A stretch of 64,000 nt of DNA, from positions 744,001-808,000 of the forward strand of contig NZ_BCTK01000006.1 in assembly GCF_001571245.1 (NCBI RefSeq). The letters are read 5' to 3'. Every line of letters starts with the position of its first letter. Within the stretch, counting starts at the first letter, position 1. Both the position numbers and the translations under genes were made by a program. Source of the DNA: Achromobacter piechaudii NBRC 102461. GTDB lineage: Bacteria; Pseudomonadota; Gammaproteobacteria; Burkholderiales; Burkholderiaceae_B. The notes under the pieces were generated by a model, which ran no database searches, had not been told where the DNA came from, and saw nothing but the letters and a program-made list of their open reading frames with translations. Below, one piece after another: positions 9,365 to 18,056 of the stretch.

Positions 9365-11486
9365 CGGTGGTGGCGGGCGCGGGAGTTGCCGCCGTCGTGG
9401 TGGTGGGCGTGGCCGAACGCGAGGTCTGCGCCGGCATGCGTTCCACCGTCAACGCGCCGGGGTCGTTGGCCGCGGGGCGCACTACCACCGTGTTGGTGGC
9501 GGCGGGCGTGCCCAGGTTGGGCAGGTCGGCCGGGCGCGCCGTCGCCATGTTGGCGAAGGGGCCGCCGCCGTTGCCCGGCACGCCGTCCAGCGTCAGGCGG
9601 TCGGCCCACACGCCATTGCGGCGCGACAGCACCTGATAGCGCTGGGGGCCGCCCGCGCTGCGGGCCACGATGTACACCGCGCCGTCGATGACGTTGAGCG
9701 CCGGGGGCGAGGCGGCGTCGGCGTCCAGCCGCGTGGGCTTGCCATGTTCCACCAGCCACAGCGGGCCGCCCGAGCGTTCCAGCAGCGCCAGGAGCACATT
9801 GCCCTGGGCGTCGGCGTGGATGGCGGGGCGGCCGATGAAGGGCACGCCCAGGTCGGTCGGCGCGCTCCAGTCCATGTCCAGGTCGGTGGTGTCGCCGGCT
9901 TCGATCAGCTTGGTCAGATGATTGTTGCCGCGTTGGCGGAAATACAGTTCGACGCGGTCCTCATGATTGCGGATGGCGGCCAGGCCCCCGGCCGCGACCG
10001 GCGCGGGCACGTGCCGCCACGCTTGCCATTCGGGCCGCTTGCCCTTGGCGGCGGGCAATTGGCGGGTGTAGTAAAGCTTGCCTTCGGCGGTGTTGGCGAA
10101 GATGACGTAGCGCCCGTCCGACCCGCGCGCGACAGCCGGTGCGCCCGTGGCGCCGTCCAGCGCGGGCAGGTCCTGCCAGGGGCTCCAACTGCCGTCGATG
10201 CCTGATGGCGCGATCCAGTGCAGCAGGCCGTCGTAGCCCAGCGCCACGGCGGCGGCCTCGCCACGCGGGGCCACGGCGGGGATCTGCGTCACGCGCAGCC
10301 CGCCCAGCGCCTGCCAGCCCTGCCAGGTGCCGTCGTGGCGTTGCTTGTTGGCCCAGACGCCGCCCAGCGGATCGCGCGCCATCAGGCCCGCCGTGCCGTC
10401 GGCATGCGTGAATGAAACCAGCGGACCGGTGGTGCGTCCGCCCAGGCTTTGCCAGCGGCGTTGGGCCGAGTCCCAGCGATTGACGGCGGCGTTGGTCTCG
10501 CCAGCGGCAAAGACCACCAGGCCGCCGCGCCCGTCCGGGTAGAGCTGCGGCGCGATGTCCTGGCGCGAGACGTAGTAGGCGCGCTGCACCCAGGCGGCGG
10601 CGGGGCCGGCCGGTTCCTTGCAGCCCGTGGGGCCGGCGCAATAGTGGTAGTCGTTCCAGGCGTAGTGCTGGAAGATCACCGACTTGCTGGCGATTTCGGA
10701 TTCGGTCAGGTTGGTCGCGCGTTCCTGGCTGGGGTAGTCGATGTAGCCGGTTTCGGCGTAGTTGCCGGGCACGCGCAACATGGCTTCGCGCGCCAGCCGC
10801 GCGCTGGCGATGTGGTCCGGATGGCCGTGGCCGGCGCAGCGCCAGCACAGTTGCGTGTACGGCACGGTGATGGTGTCGTCCAGATGGCGCACGGTGGTCG
10901 GGCCATATTGGCGGATCAATTCGGCCAGCGTGTCGATCAGCTGTTCGCGCGTGTAGGTCTCGGGGTAGGGGCCGAGCGTATCGACGCTTTGGCCCGGCTC
11001 GGATTCCGTGCGGCTCAGGGGAGTCAGGCTGCCCCAGCCCTTGCCCAGCCAGGGGTCCTTCAGGCGCATGTGCCACAGTTGCACGCGCGGGTTGTCCTGC
11101 AAGGTGAAGCGCGCGATCTGGCGGCCCGCGGCGATGCCGGCATCGGCTTTCCAGACGTCGGGCTTGTGCGCCATGTAGGCGTAGGCGGCGCGCACGCCGC
11201 GCTCGCGGCCCAGCATGTAGGTTTCGCCTTCCCCGGCGTCGCTGGCCGTCAGGTAGATCACGCGCACGCAGCCGCCCGCTTCCACGTTCGAGGCAATGTC
11301 CGGATTCATGAACAGCAGGTCGTCGTCCAGGTGCGCGACGAACGCCAGGTCCTTGATGCCGTGGCACTGCGCCAGCGTGGGCGGGGCGGCCGATGCGGGG
11401 GCGGTGATCAATGTGGCGGCCAAAGCGGCGGCCGTGCAGCAAAGCGCCCGGCGTAGCGGGCGCAGCATGTCCATCAAAGCGGGCAT
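9354..11486 (-). CDS. Secreted PIG-L (LmbE-like) deacetylase with beta-propeller/lectin-like C-terminus
   Basis: A 710-residue exported protein. A signal peptide ends near ASA-A at residue 33. The zinc-binding deacetylase motif AHLDDD follows at residues 51-56, with the second metal motif GHPDH further on, as in LmbE/MshB/PIG-L N-acetylglucosaminyl deacetylases. From about residue 300 the protein carries repeated W-x-W modules (for example WDSAQRRWQSLGG, WQGWQALGG, SWSPWQDLPAL) resembling the fungal-lectin-like/PLL beta-propeller, probably a sugar-binding domain. The tail is Thr/Ala/Pro-rich. Start 11486 is chosen because the signal peptide begins there; an in-frame start at 11648 adds an unlikely leader. 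The domain fusion suggests action on an extracellular or cell-wall amino sugar (inference). Confidence 0.8.
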   Translation of the reverse strand: MPALMDMLRPLRRALCCTAAALAATLITAPASAAPPTLAQCHGIKDLAFVAHLDDDLLFMNPDIASNVEAGGCVRVIYLTASDAGEGETYMLGRERGVRAAYAYMAHKPDVWKADAGIAAGRQIARFTLQDNPRVQLWHMRLKDPWLGKGWGSLTPLSRTESEPGQSVDTLGPYPETYTREQLIDTLAELIRQYGPTTVRHLDDTITVPYTQLCWRCAGHGHPDHIASARLAREAMLRVPGNYAETGYIDYPSQERATNLTESEIASKSVIFQHYAWNDYHYCAGPTGCKEPAGPAAAWVQRAYYVSRQDIAPQLYPDGRGGLVVFAAGETNAAVNRWDSAQRRWQSLGGRTTGPLVSFTHADGTAGLMARDPLGGVWANKQRHDGTWQGWQALGGLRVTQIPAVAPRGEAAAVALGYDGLLHWIAPSGIDGSWSPWQDLPALDGATGAPAVARGSDGRYVIFANTAEGKLYYTRQLPAAKGKRPEWQAWRHVPAPVAAGGLAAIRNHEDRVELYFRQRGNNHLTKLIEAGDTTDLDMDWSAPTDLGVPFIGRPAIHADAQGNVLLALLERSGGPLWLVEHGKPTRLDADAASPPALNVIDGAVYIVARSAGGPQRYQVLSRRNGVWADRLTLDGVPGNGGGPFANMATARPADLPNLGTPAATNTVVVRPAANDPGALTVERMPAQTSRSATPTTTTAATPAPATTVTQ

Positions 11487-11663
11487 AGAAGGGCGCGACC
11501 GGGGCCGCGCGGCAAGAAACTTAGGGTTGAAAAAATGCTTGGGAAAAGTATACCGGCGCATGTCCACGCATCCATGGCAGCCTGCGTACAGAGTGTTGGA
11601 GAGGGTGTCAGACTGCAATGCCGGGTCAGCCAGCGGTCGATACGTCACCGAATCGTGAGCGGT

Positions 11664-12395
11664 TCAGGGCGGCGCTGCCGGAGGCGCGCCGCCGATGAAC
11701 CGTCCCCATTCCGGGTCCAGCTCCGCCGGCGCGCCATTCACCCAGACCGCTTCGTCCTCCAGTCCTCGCGCCGCGTCGGGGGCCACATCGAAGACGATGC
11801 CCAGCCTGTGCGCCACGGCGGGGGTTTCGATGGGTAATTCCCAGGTCAGGAACCATTGCATGAGGTCGTGCCCGTCGGGAAAGTCCTGGGGGTCGAAGCG
11901 GACGCCGCCGCGCGGCACGACGGCGTGCGGCTGGCAGGTATCGAAGACGATGGCGGTGCCGCGTTTGAGCGGAATGCGATGCCCGGACAGCGGGAAATGC
12001 ACGTCCAACCCTTTGTCTTCGCTAAGGAAAAGGTTGCAAAATGCCGCGCCGCCGTACTGTCCCCCATCATGGTGATAACGCGCGCCCCGACACGCCATCA
12101 GCGCCATGTCGCTGCTCGCCAGGACGTCTTGCAGGCCCTCGCCGCGTGCCCAGGCTTCGATCGCGCGGACGCAGAGCCGATAGTCGGGCCAGCGGCGTTG
12201 CGCGCGGGCCAGCGGCAGCGGCTCGACGTCGCCGGCCTCCAGCATCAGGCGGGTGCGGGCTTCGCGTTGCCAGTCGGCGATGACGTGAGCGCCCGGCGCG
12301 GGGATGTCCAGGGTGGCGGTCAGCACGGTGGCGCTGACGCTGCGGCTGCGGATGGCCTCGCCGCTGAAGTAATAGGAAGTCAGCACGTCGGGCAT
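11664..12395 (-). CDS. Predicted 2OG-Fe(II) oxygenase-like protein
   Basis: 243 residues, cytoplasmic. The central region reads as a double-stranded beta-helix dioxygenase: ARYHHDGG gives an H-x-D iron motif (H108, D110), and about 45 residues later GTAIVFDTCQPHAVVPRGG supplies the distal His (H157) and a downstream Arg that could bind 2-oxoglutarate. This is a reading of motif spacing, not a recognised named family, so hypothetical protein is the safe alternative. The start at ATG 12395 has a weak AAAGG upstream; an in-frame start at 12509 would overlap the preceding hydrolase gene by 44 bases. It probably shares a transcript with that hydrolase. Confidence 0.55.
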   Translation of the reverse strand: MPDVLTSYYFSGEAIRSRSVSATVLTATLDIPAPGAHVIADWQREARTRLMLEAGDVEPLPLARAQRRWPDYRLCVRAIEAWARGEGLQDVLASSDMALMACRGARYHHDGGQYGGAAFCNLFLSEDKGLDVHFPLSGHRIPLKRGTAIVFDTCQPHAVVPRGGVRFDPQDFPDGHDLMQWFLTWELPIETPAVAHRLGIVFDVAPDAARGLEDEAVWVNGAPAELDPEWGRFIGGAPPAAPP

Positions 12396-12465
12396 GAGCG
12401 GCCTTTGCCGGGTGGGGGGCGGCGCAGGCGCGGCTGGACCAAGGGCGATGATGCCGGCATCCGCC

Positions 12466-14193
12466 TCAGCCTCCGCGATGCTCGTAAGCCGCGTGCGCGT
12501 TGTCGCCATCGGCCAAGGCCGCGTGGGCGCGATCCAGCAGATGTTGCTTCAGACGCGCCAGCGCATCCGGCGTCCAGCCCGTCGCGCCCGTCACCGCCAG
12601 CCAGGCGTCCACGTAGTGCTGCGGCGCGTAGACGTGGCCATAGCCCAGCGGCGTGTCGGTGCTGACCGACATGTCCAGCGCCAGTTGCAGCATGGTCACC
12701 ACGGGCACCCAGCGCAGTTGGGGCGACACGTCGGGGCCGTAGGGCGGGTCCATCCAGGCGGGGCGGCGGTACAGGTCTCGGAAGTCGAAGAAGGTGATGG
12801 CGTCGCTGGCGTATTGCAGGAACACGATGCGCATCGGCCCCCACGGCGCGTCGGCGGGCACGGGCGAACCCTGTTGATTCATGAAGCGCACGAACGCGCC
12901 GTCGCGCAGCTCGGGCCGCCACGCGGGCGAGCCGGGGTTGCGCGCGTCGGTAATGGCGCGCCACACGCGGCTTTCAAACGGCGGGCCGCTCCAGAGCGCG
13001 CCCTGGATGGGGTCGCCGATCATCTCGAACAGCTCGGCCGAACGCGCCGAATTCATCGCGCCCAGGCTCAGTCCGTGCAGGTACAGCTTGGGCCGCTTGT
13101 CCTTGGGCAGCGTGGTCCAGTAGCCGTAGACCTCGACGAACAACGCGCGCGCGGCCTCCGAGCCGTATTCCGGTTGGGCCAGCAGGGACAGCGGGCTGGA
13201 CAGGTAGGAATACTGCAAGCCCACGCTGGCGACGTCGCCATGCAGCAGGTACTCCAGCGCGTCCATCGCGGCGGGGTCGATCCAGCCGGTGCCGGTGGGC
13301 GTCACCACGACCAGCGTGGACCGGTCAAACGCGCCCACGCGTTTCATTTCGGCCAGCGCCAGCTTGGCGCGGGCGGCGGGCGTGTCCGCGCCGGGCAGGC
13401 CGACGTAGACGCGGATCGGCTCCAGGGCGTCCTGCCCCGTCTGCGCGCGGATGTCGGCGGCGCTGGCGCCCGACGCAATGAATTCGCGGCCGGCCCGGCC
13501 CAGTTGCTGCCACGCGATCAGCGAATCGGGGCCGCCCGTCTTGTTGGACGCGGTGGGACGCGGCCGTTCCGGTTCCAGCAGCGCATCGTATTCACGGAAC
13601 GAGGCGTCCAGCACATGCAGCGCCGCGCGAAAGAAGACGTTGTTGGCCAGCGACCAGAAGATCAGGATGGCGATGGCCGCGCCCGTCACGTTGGCGACCC
13701 GGCGCGGCACCACGCGGCGCACGCGCACCGCCACAAAGCGCGTGACCAGCTTGAACAGCCGGCCCAGCGCCAGCAGCACGGCGAAGGTGGCCAGCGCGGT
13801 GATGCAGACCTTGAAGGGATGCGCGCTGGGCACGGGCGGCATCTGCATGAGCGCGCGGATGGTGTTCTGCCAATCGGCCGCGCGCCACAGGAAGGCCAGC
13901 AGCACGGCCGCGCAGATCAGCGTGATCGCGCCGTTCACGATGCGCGCCGTGCGCCCCTGGGGTTCGGGCAGTTCCAGGTAGGCCCATAGCCAATGCCACA
14001 ACACGCCCAGCCCATACCCGGCCGCCAGGCAGGCGCCGCCCAGCACGCCCTGGGTCACATAAGTGCGGGGCACGAGCGTGGGGGTGAGCGAGGCCGCGAA
14101 GAACAGCGTGCCCAACAGCAGGCCCACGCCAGACAGCGATTCCAGGTGCGACTGAAAGAAGGCTGGGAGGCGGCGGTGGGGGCCTTGCGGCAT
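12466..14193 (-). CDS. Membrane alpha/beta hydrolase (Abhydrolase_9 family)
   Basis: 575 residues. The N-terminal 200 residues hold about five membrane helices (GVGLLLGTLFFAASLTPTLV, GLGVLWHWLWAYLEL, ITLICAAVLLAFLW, VCITALATFAVLLALGRL, AIAILIFWSLANNVFF). The C-terminal soluble domain carries the nucleophile elbow LHGLSLGAMNS (G-x-S-x-G) and WSGPPF, a combination typical of the alpha/beta-hydrolase double-membrane family, found in many actinobacteria and proteobacteria with no assigned substrate. The start at 14193 has GGAG about eight bases upstream; a longer in-frame start at 14304 lacks support. A lipid or peptidoglycan-related ester is a plausible substrate but this is speculation. Confidence 0.85.
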   Translation of the reverse strand: MPQGPHRRLPAFFQSHLESLSGVGLLLGTLFFAASLTPTLVPRTYVTQGVLGGACLAAGYGLGVLWHWLWAYLELPEPQGRTARIVNGAITLICAAVLLAFLWRAADWQNTIRALMQMPPVPSAHPFKVCITALATFAVLLALGRLFKLVTRFVAVRVRRVVPRRVANVTGAAIAILIFWSLANNVFFRAALHVLDASFREYDALLEPERPRPTASNKTGGPDSLIAWQQLGRAGREFIASGASAADIRAQTGQDALEPIRVYVGLPGADTPAARAKLALAEMKRVGAFDRSTLVVVTPTGTGWIDPAAMDALEYLLHGDVASVGLQYSYLSSPLSLLAQPEYGSEAARALFVEVYGYWTTLPKDKRPKLYLHGLSLGAMNSARSAELFEMIGDPIQGALWSGPPFESRVWRAITDARNPGSPAWRPELRDGAFVRFMNQQGSPVPADAPWGPMRIVFLQYASDAITFFDFRDLYRRPAWMDPPYGPDVSPQLRWVPVVTMLQLALDMSVSTDTPLGYGHVYAPQHYVDAWLAVTGATGWTPDALARLKQHLLDRAHAALADGDNAHAAYEHRGG

Positions 14194-14320
14194 TGTGGGG
14201 TCTCCGTGGGGGCGGCCCCTATTATGCAAGCGGAACCGGGGCCGGGGATTGACCGGCAGCGCGCTGGGGGCAAAATTGTTTTCATCAGACGGACGGCGAT
14301 GCACCTGGCGATGCCGGATC

Positions 14321-14331
14321 GGTTTAAAACC
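14321..14331. promoter_or_regulatory. Small palindrome upstream of aldolase gene
   Basis: GGTTTAAAACC is an 11-base perfect palindrome about 80 bases before the class II aldolase start, in the otherwise GC-rich divergent region shared with the hydrolase gene. It could be an operator; no regulator gene is adjacent, so this is weak. Confidence 0.25.
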
Positions 14332-14410
14332 AATACAGTGTTCGGCGGGCCGGCGGCGTCAGCGCCCAGGGGCCCTTCGTACGGAACTCATCAATAACAC
14401 TGGAGACGGG

Positions 14411-15178
14411 ATGGACACGGTAAGCAAGCAGGGCGCCAGCGTGCGCGAACAGGTCAGCGCAACGGAATGGCAGGTCCGCACCGACCTGGCGGCCCTGTAC
14501 CGGCTGGTGGCGCTATTTGGCTGGGACGATCTGATCTTCACGCACATCACCGCCAAGGTGCCCGGCACCGAACATTTCCTGATCAATCCCTACGGCATGA
14601 TGTTCGACGAGATCACGGCGTCCAGCCTGGTCAAGATCGACCTGCACGGCAACAAGGTGATGGATTCGGAATACGACATCAACCCGGCCGGCTTCACCAT
14701 CCATAGCTGTATCCATGCCGCGCGCAAGGACGCCATGTGCGTGCTGCACACGCACTCGATCAACGGCGTGGCGGTGTCGGCGCAAAAGGATGGTCTGCTG
14801 CCGCTGTCGCAGTTCGCGTTCATTGCGCTGCGGTCCCTGAGCTATCACGACTACGAGGGCCTGGCGCTGAATCCCGAAGAGCAGCCGCGCCTGGTGCACG
14901 ACCTGGGTAGCAACAACTACCTGATCCTGCGCAATCACGGCCTGCTGACTGTTGGCCAGACGATGGCCGAAGCCTTCCAGGCTATGCACCGGCTGGAAGC
15001 CGCCTGCATGGCGCAGGTGCGCGCGCAGGCGGGGGGCGGCGAATTGATCTACATCCCGCCCGAGGTGCTGGCGCGCGCCGCCGTCGAATCCCCGGCCGAC
15101 CGGGCCTACAAGGCCTCGCTGGCCTGGCCGGGCCTGCTGCGCCGGCTGGATCGACGGAACCCGGGCTACGCCGAATAG
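14411..15178 (+). CDS. Class II aldolase/adducin family protein
   Basis: 255 residues. The family fold is recognised by GWDDLIFTHITAKVPGTEHFLINPYG near the N-terminus, the zinc ligands VLHTHS (H-x-H) and the distal His in LILRNHGLLTVG. Relatives include L-fuculose-phosphate aldolase, ribulose-5-phosphate 4-epimerase and many proteins of unknown substrate; this longer type (about 250 residues) is often found with decarboxylase-like activity annotations. ATG 14411 has GGAG just upstream; in-frame sequence before it is not conserved-looking. Single gene, 66 bases before the YceI gene on the same strand. Confidence 0.88.
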   Translation: MDTVSKQGASVREQVSATEWQVRTDLAALYRLVALFGWDDLIFTHITAKVPGTEHFLINPYGMMFDEITASSLVKIDLHGNKVMDSEYDINPAGFTIHSCIHAARKDAMCVLHTHSINGVAVSAQKDGLLPLSQFAFIALRSLSYHDYEGLALNPEEQPRLVHDLGSNNYLILRNHGLLTVGQTMAEAFQAMHRLEAACMAQVRAQAGGGELIYIPPEVLARAAVESPADRAYKASLAWPGLLRRLDRRNPGYAE

Positions 15179-15247
15179 GTCTGTCTGTGTTGCGCCGCGC
15201 AAGGGCCATCCGCCCGCGCGCGGCTTACTCACCCACAAGGAGCCTTG

Positions 15248-15832
15248 ATGAAGCTGATTCCGACCCTGCTGCTGGGCGCTAGCGCGCTGGCCGTTGCCGT
15301 GCCCGCCATCGCCGAGCCCGTGACCTACGACATCGATCCTTCGCACACCTACCCCAGCTTCGAGGCCGACCACTTCGGCGGCCTGTCCACCTGGCGCGGA
15401 AAATTCAACAAGTCCCAAGGCGTGGTGGTGCTGGACCGCCAGGCGCGCACCGGCACCGTCGAGGTCACCGTGGACATCAACTCGGTGGACTTCGGCCATG
15501 ACGAGATGAACAAGCACGCGCTGGCGCCCGACATCTTCGATGCGGCGCGTTATCCCACGGCCACCTTCAAGGGCACGTTCACCAAGTTCGACGGCGACCG
15601 CCCGGAAGAAGCCACCGGCGACCTCACGCTGCGTGGCGTGACGCGCCGGGTCAAGCTGGACATCGACGACTTCAAATGCATCCAGCACCCCATGGAAAAG
15701 CGCGAGGTCTGCGGCGCGGACGTGTCCACCGAATTCAACCGCAAGGATTTCGGGCTGGACGTCGGCCTGGACATGGGCTTCAAGCCCGAAGTGGAATTGA
15801 AGATCCAGGTGGAAGCAGGGCGTCGAAGCTGA
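15248..15832 (+). CDS. YceI family periplasmic lipid-binding protein
   Basis: 194 residues with a clear signal peptide (MKLIPTLLLGASALAVAVPAIA) and the YceI beta-barrel: YDIDPSHTYPSFEADHFGG, FDAARYPTATFKGTFTKF and a late DLTLRGVTRRVKLDI. YceI proteins bind polyprenoid chains in a lipocalin-like barrel. ATG 15248 follows AAGGAG at an ideal distance; the TTG directly before it is not needed. It is followed 12 bases later, convergently, by the SRPBCC gene. Physiological role is not settled in the family. Confidence 0.92.
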   Translation: MKLIPTLLLGASALAVAVPAIAEPVTYDIDPSHTYPSFEADHFGGLSTWRGKFNKSQGVVVLDRQARTGTVEVTVDINSVDFGHDEMNKHALAPDIFDAARYPTATFKGTFTKFDGDRPEEATGDLTLRGVTRRVKLDIDDFKCIQHPMEKREVCGADVSTEFNRKDFGLDVGLDMGFKPEVELKIQVEAGRRS

Positions 15833-15844
15833 CGCCCGCATCGG

Positions 15845-16291
15845 CTATTCGGTCACTTCCGGTTCCACCAGCCGGGCCAGTTGCAGCAGCGATTCCTGCC
15901 AGCCCAGGTAGCACATCTCGGTCGGGATCGCGGCGGGGATGCCGCGTTGCTCGATGGTGATTTCGGTGCCGCACATCACCTTGCGCAACTGGATCGTGGT
16001 GATCATCTCGCCCGGCATGTTCGGGTCGTCGAAGCGATCCGAGTAGCGCAGCTTTTCGCCAGGGACCAGTTCCAGGTATTCGCCGCCGAAGGCGTGGATC
16101 TGGCCCGATCCAAAATTGCGGAACGACATTCGGTACTTGCCGCCGACCTTGGCGTCCAGCTCGTGCACCTGGCAGGTAAAGCCGTAGGGGGGCAGCCATT
16201 TGGCGACGGCGTCGGCCTCCAGGAAGGCGCGGTAGATGCGGTCGGGGGAGGCGCGCAGGACGCGATGGAAATTCACGGTGCCGGTAGTCAT
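15845..16291 (-). CDS. SRPBCC family protein (AHSA1/START-like)
   Basis: 148 residues beginning with the typical FHRVLRASPDRIYRAFLEADAVAKWLPP of the AHSA1-type SRPBCC ligand-binding fold, with GGKYRMSF and an aromatic C-terminal helix (LGWQESLLQLARLVEP). These small cytoplasmic proteins bind hydrophobic ligands and lack a uniform function. It stands alone, 107 bases downstream of the DUF1993 gene, from which it is separated by a strong terminator. Confidence 0.9.
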   Translation of the reverse strand: MTTGTVNFHRVLRASPDRIYRAFLEADAVAKWLPPYGFTCQVHELDAKVGGKYRMSFRNFGSGQIHAFGGEYLELVPGEKLRYSDRFDDPNMPGEMITTIQLRKVMCGTEITIEQRGIPAAIPTEMCYLGWQESLLQLARLVEPEVTE

Positions 16292-16360
16292 GGTGTATCC
16301 GCCTTGTGAGGTGAGTGGGTCGTACTGATACGACGAACCGGCAGTGCGCAGATCGACAAA

Positions 16361-16390
16361 GGGCGGATCAGGGGAAACCCTGATCCGCCC
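16361..16390 (-). terminator. Rho-independent terminator after DUF1993 gene
   Basis: A perfect 13-bp stem (GGGCGGATCAGGG / CCCTGATCCGCCC) with a GAAA-type four-base loop starts nine bases after the DUF1993 stop codon; on the minus strand it is followed by TTTGTC. It isolates that gene from the SRPBCC gene downstream. Confidence 0.85.
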
Positions 16391-16398
16391 TGTCTTTA

Positions 16399-16908
16399 TC
16401 AGTACGCGCCCATGTAGTCGCGCTTGCCGACTTCGATGCCATTGTGGCGCAGGATCGCGTAGGCCGTGGTGACGTGGAAGAAGAATTGCGGCAGGCCGTA
16501 GTGCAGCAGGTAGGCGCTGCCCGACAGCTTCTTTTCCTTGGGCGTGCCCGGACGCAGCACGATTTCTAGCGAGGCGCTGTTTTCAAACTGCTGCGGCGTG
16601 AATGCGCCGACGTGCGCCAGCGTCTTGGCGATCAGCGCTTGCAGGTCGGCGAAGGTGGCTTCGCCTTCGGGCCAGGACGGCACTTCGGCGCCGGCCAGGC
16701 GCGACGAGATGCCCTTGGCGAAATCGGTAGCGATCTGCACCTGGCGCGACAGCGGGAACATGTCCGGGTACAGGCGGGCGCCCAGATAGGCGGACGCGTC
16801 GATGTTCTTGGCGGTGGCGTGCGCCTCGGCCTTCTTCAGCACGTCCGACAGGGCGGACAGCATCTGCTTGATAACGGGAACGGAGGCGTCGTACATGGGA
16901 TTGGTCAT
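16399..16908 (-). CDS. DUF1993 family protein
   Basis: 169 residues, matching the DUF1993 helical-bundle family from end to end: MYDASVPVIKQMLSALSDVLKKA at the start, ARLYPDMFPLSRQVQIATDFAKG, and the C-terminal FFFHVTTAYAILRHNGIEVGKRDYMG. The fold is related to the DinB-like four-helix bundles, but no enzymatic role is known. It is monocistronic, ending at a strong terminator. Confidence 0.9.
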   Translation of the reverse strand: MTNPMYDASVPVIKQMLSALSDVLKKAEAHATAKNIDASAYLGARLYPDMFPLSRQVQIATDFAKGISSRLAGAEVPSWPEGEATFADLQALIAKTLAHVGAFTPQQFENSASLEIVLRPGTPKEKKLSGSAYLLHYGLPQFFFHVTTAYAILRHNGIEVGKRDYMGAY

Positions 16909-17020
16909 GAGGGGCTCGCTGGTATGAGGGTAGGCGGGCGCGGAAGAAACATCCCGCGCGGCTGCGGCAAGACTACCAGCAATTGATGGCGATCGGTCTG
17001 GACCCTGTTTTGTACTTTTA

Positions 17021-17111
17021 ATGTATCTGAATCCTGCGAAAGCTCGGGTTTGTACGGGGTATATCTGGCCTTTTTTCTTGCGCTATAACGCTGCATGTAT
17101 TTTTTATGTAT
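17021..17111. promoter_or_regulatory. Three ATGTAT half-sites upstream of the dehydrogenase operon
   Basis: ATGTAT occurs at 17021-17026, 17095-17100 and 17106-17111, the last two 11 bases (one helical turn) apart and directly before the operon start; a TATAAC (17084-17089) could be a -10. GntR regulators of the FCD class bind short A/T-rich half-sites, so this region is a candidate operator for the GntR gene at 20167-20832. Pattern only, not a known consensus. Confidence 0.3.
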
Positions 17112-17121
17112 TTAGGCGCAA

Positions 17122-17997
17122 ATGAAAATCGCATTATTGGGTTGTGGGGAAGTGGGTCACTGCTATGCCGAGGCGTGGCGGGCGGGCGGTCACCAGATCG
17201 TGGGCATCTGCGAATTGCGCGACGATGCGCCGATGCAGGCGCGGGCCCAGGCGCACGGCGCGGCGCTGCACGCCAAACCGGGCGCCTGGCTTCAGGAAGC
17301 GGATCTCGTCGTCTCCGCCGTGTTCGGCCATGCGGCGCTTGACGTCGCCACGGCGGCGCTGCCGCACATGCGCAAGGACGCGGCCTATGCCGACCTGACC
17401 ACCGCCAGCTCGGGAGACATGCGCGCGGCGTCCGAGGTCGCTGCGCAGCACGGCCTGCCGTTCACCGACGTGGCCATCATGGGCGCCATCGCGCTGCTGG
17501 GCGCGCGCACGCCGCTCCTGTGCGCCGGCACCGGCGCGGTGGCGGTGGCCGAGTTCACGTCCGGCTGCGGCGCGCCCGCGCAAGCCATCGAAGGCGAAGC
17601 CGGCGACGCCGTCCGCCTGAAATTGCTGCGCAGCATCCTGACCAAGGGCATGGAGAGCCTGGCCGTCGAATGCCTGGTCGCCGCCGAAAGCATGGGCCTG
17701 CGCGCCTCGCTTTACGAAGTGCTGTCCGACATGGACCGCACGCCGCTCACCACCTTCGTCGATTCCTTCGTGCGCTCGCACGTGCTGCATGCGCCGCGCC
17801 GTCTGGCCGAGGTGCGCGAGGCCCGCGAACAACTGGTCGAAGCCGGCTTGCAGCCGCTGGTGCTGGACGGTGTGGAACGCCTGTTCGCGCGCACGACCCA
17901 GGGCATTGAAGCCGCCCGTGCGACCGGCACGTTCGAACTGCCTGATTCCGTCGAGGCCCGGTTGGCCTGGCTGACGCCGCTGGCGCGGCAATCCTGA
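17122..17997 (+). CDS. NAD(P)-dependent dehydrogenase, DUF1932 / 6PGDH-like
   Basis: 291 residues. The Rossmann motif LGCGEVG sits at residues 6-12, followed by the beta-hydroxyacid dehydrogenase-like core (DLTTASSGDMRAASEVAAQHG, then TDVAIMGAI), and the C-terminal half matches DUF1932 (LKLLRSILTKGMESLAVECL with the conserved Lys, then SDMDRTP). This places it in the 6-phosphogluconate/3-hydroxyisobutyrate dehydrogenase superfamily. First gene of an operon with a Bug-type receptor (59 bases downstream) and an RraA-family protein, a catabolic context. The substrate is probably a hydroxy acid (inference). Confidence 0.85.
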   Translation: MKIALLGCGEVGHCYAEAWRAGGHQIVGICELRDDAPMQARAQAHGAALHAKPGAWLQEADLVVSAVFGHAALDVATAALPHMRKDAAYADLTTASSGDMRAASEVAAQHGLPFTDVAIMGAIALLGARTPLLCAGTGAVAVAEFTSGCGAPAQAIEGEAGDAVRLKLLRSILTKGMESLAVECLVAAESMGLRASLYEVLSDMDRTPLTTFVDSFVRSHVLHAPRRLAEVREAREQLVEAGLQPLVLDGVERLFARTTQGIEAARATGTFELPDSVEARLAWLTPLARQS

Positions 17998-18056
17998 TTT
18001 CGGCAAGTGGCCCCGCAGAGGGCCGCACGCATCATCAACATCAAGAGAGGAAGACA

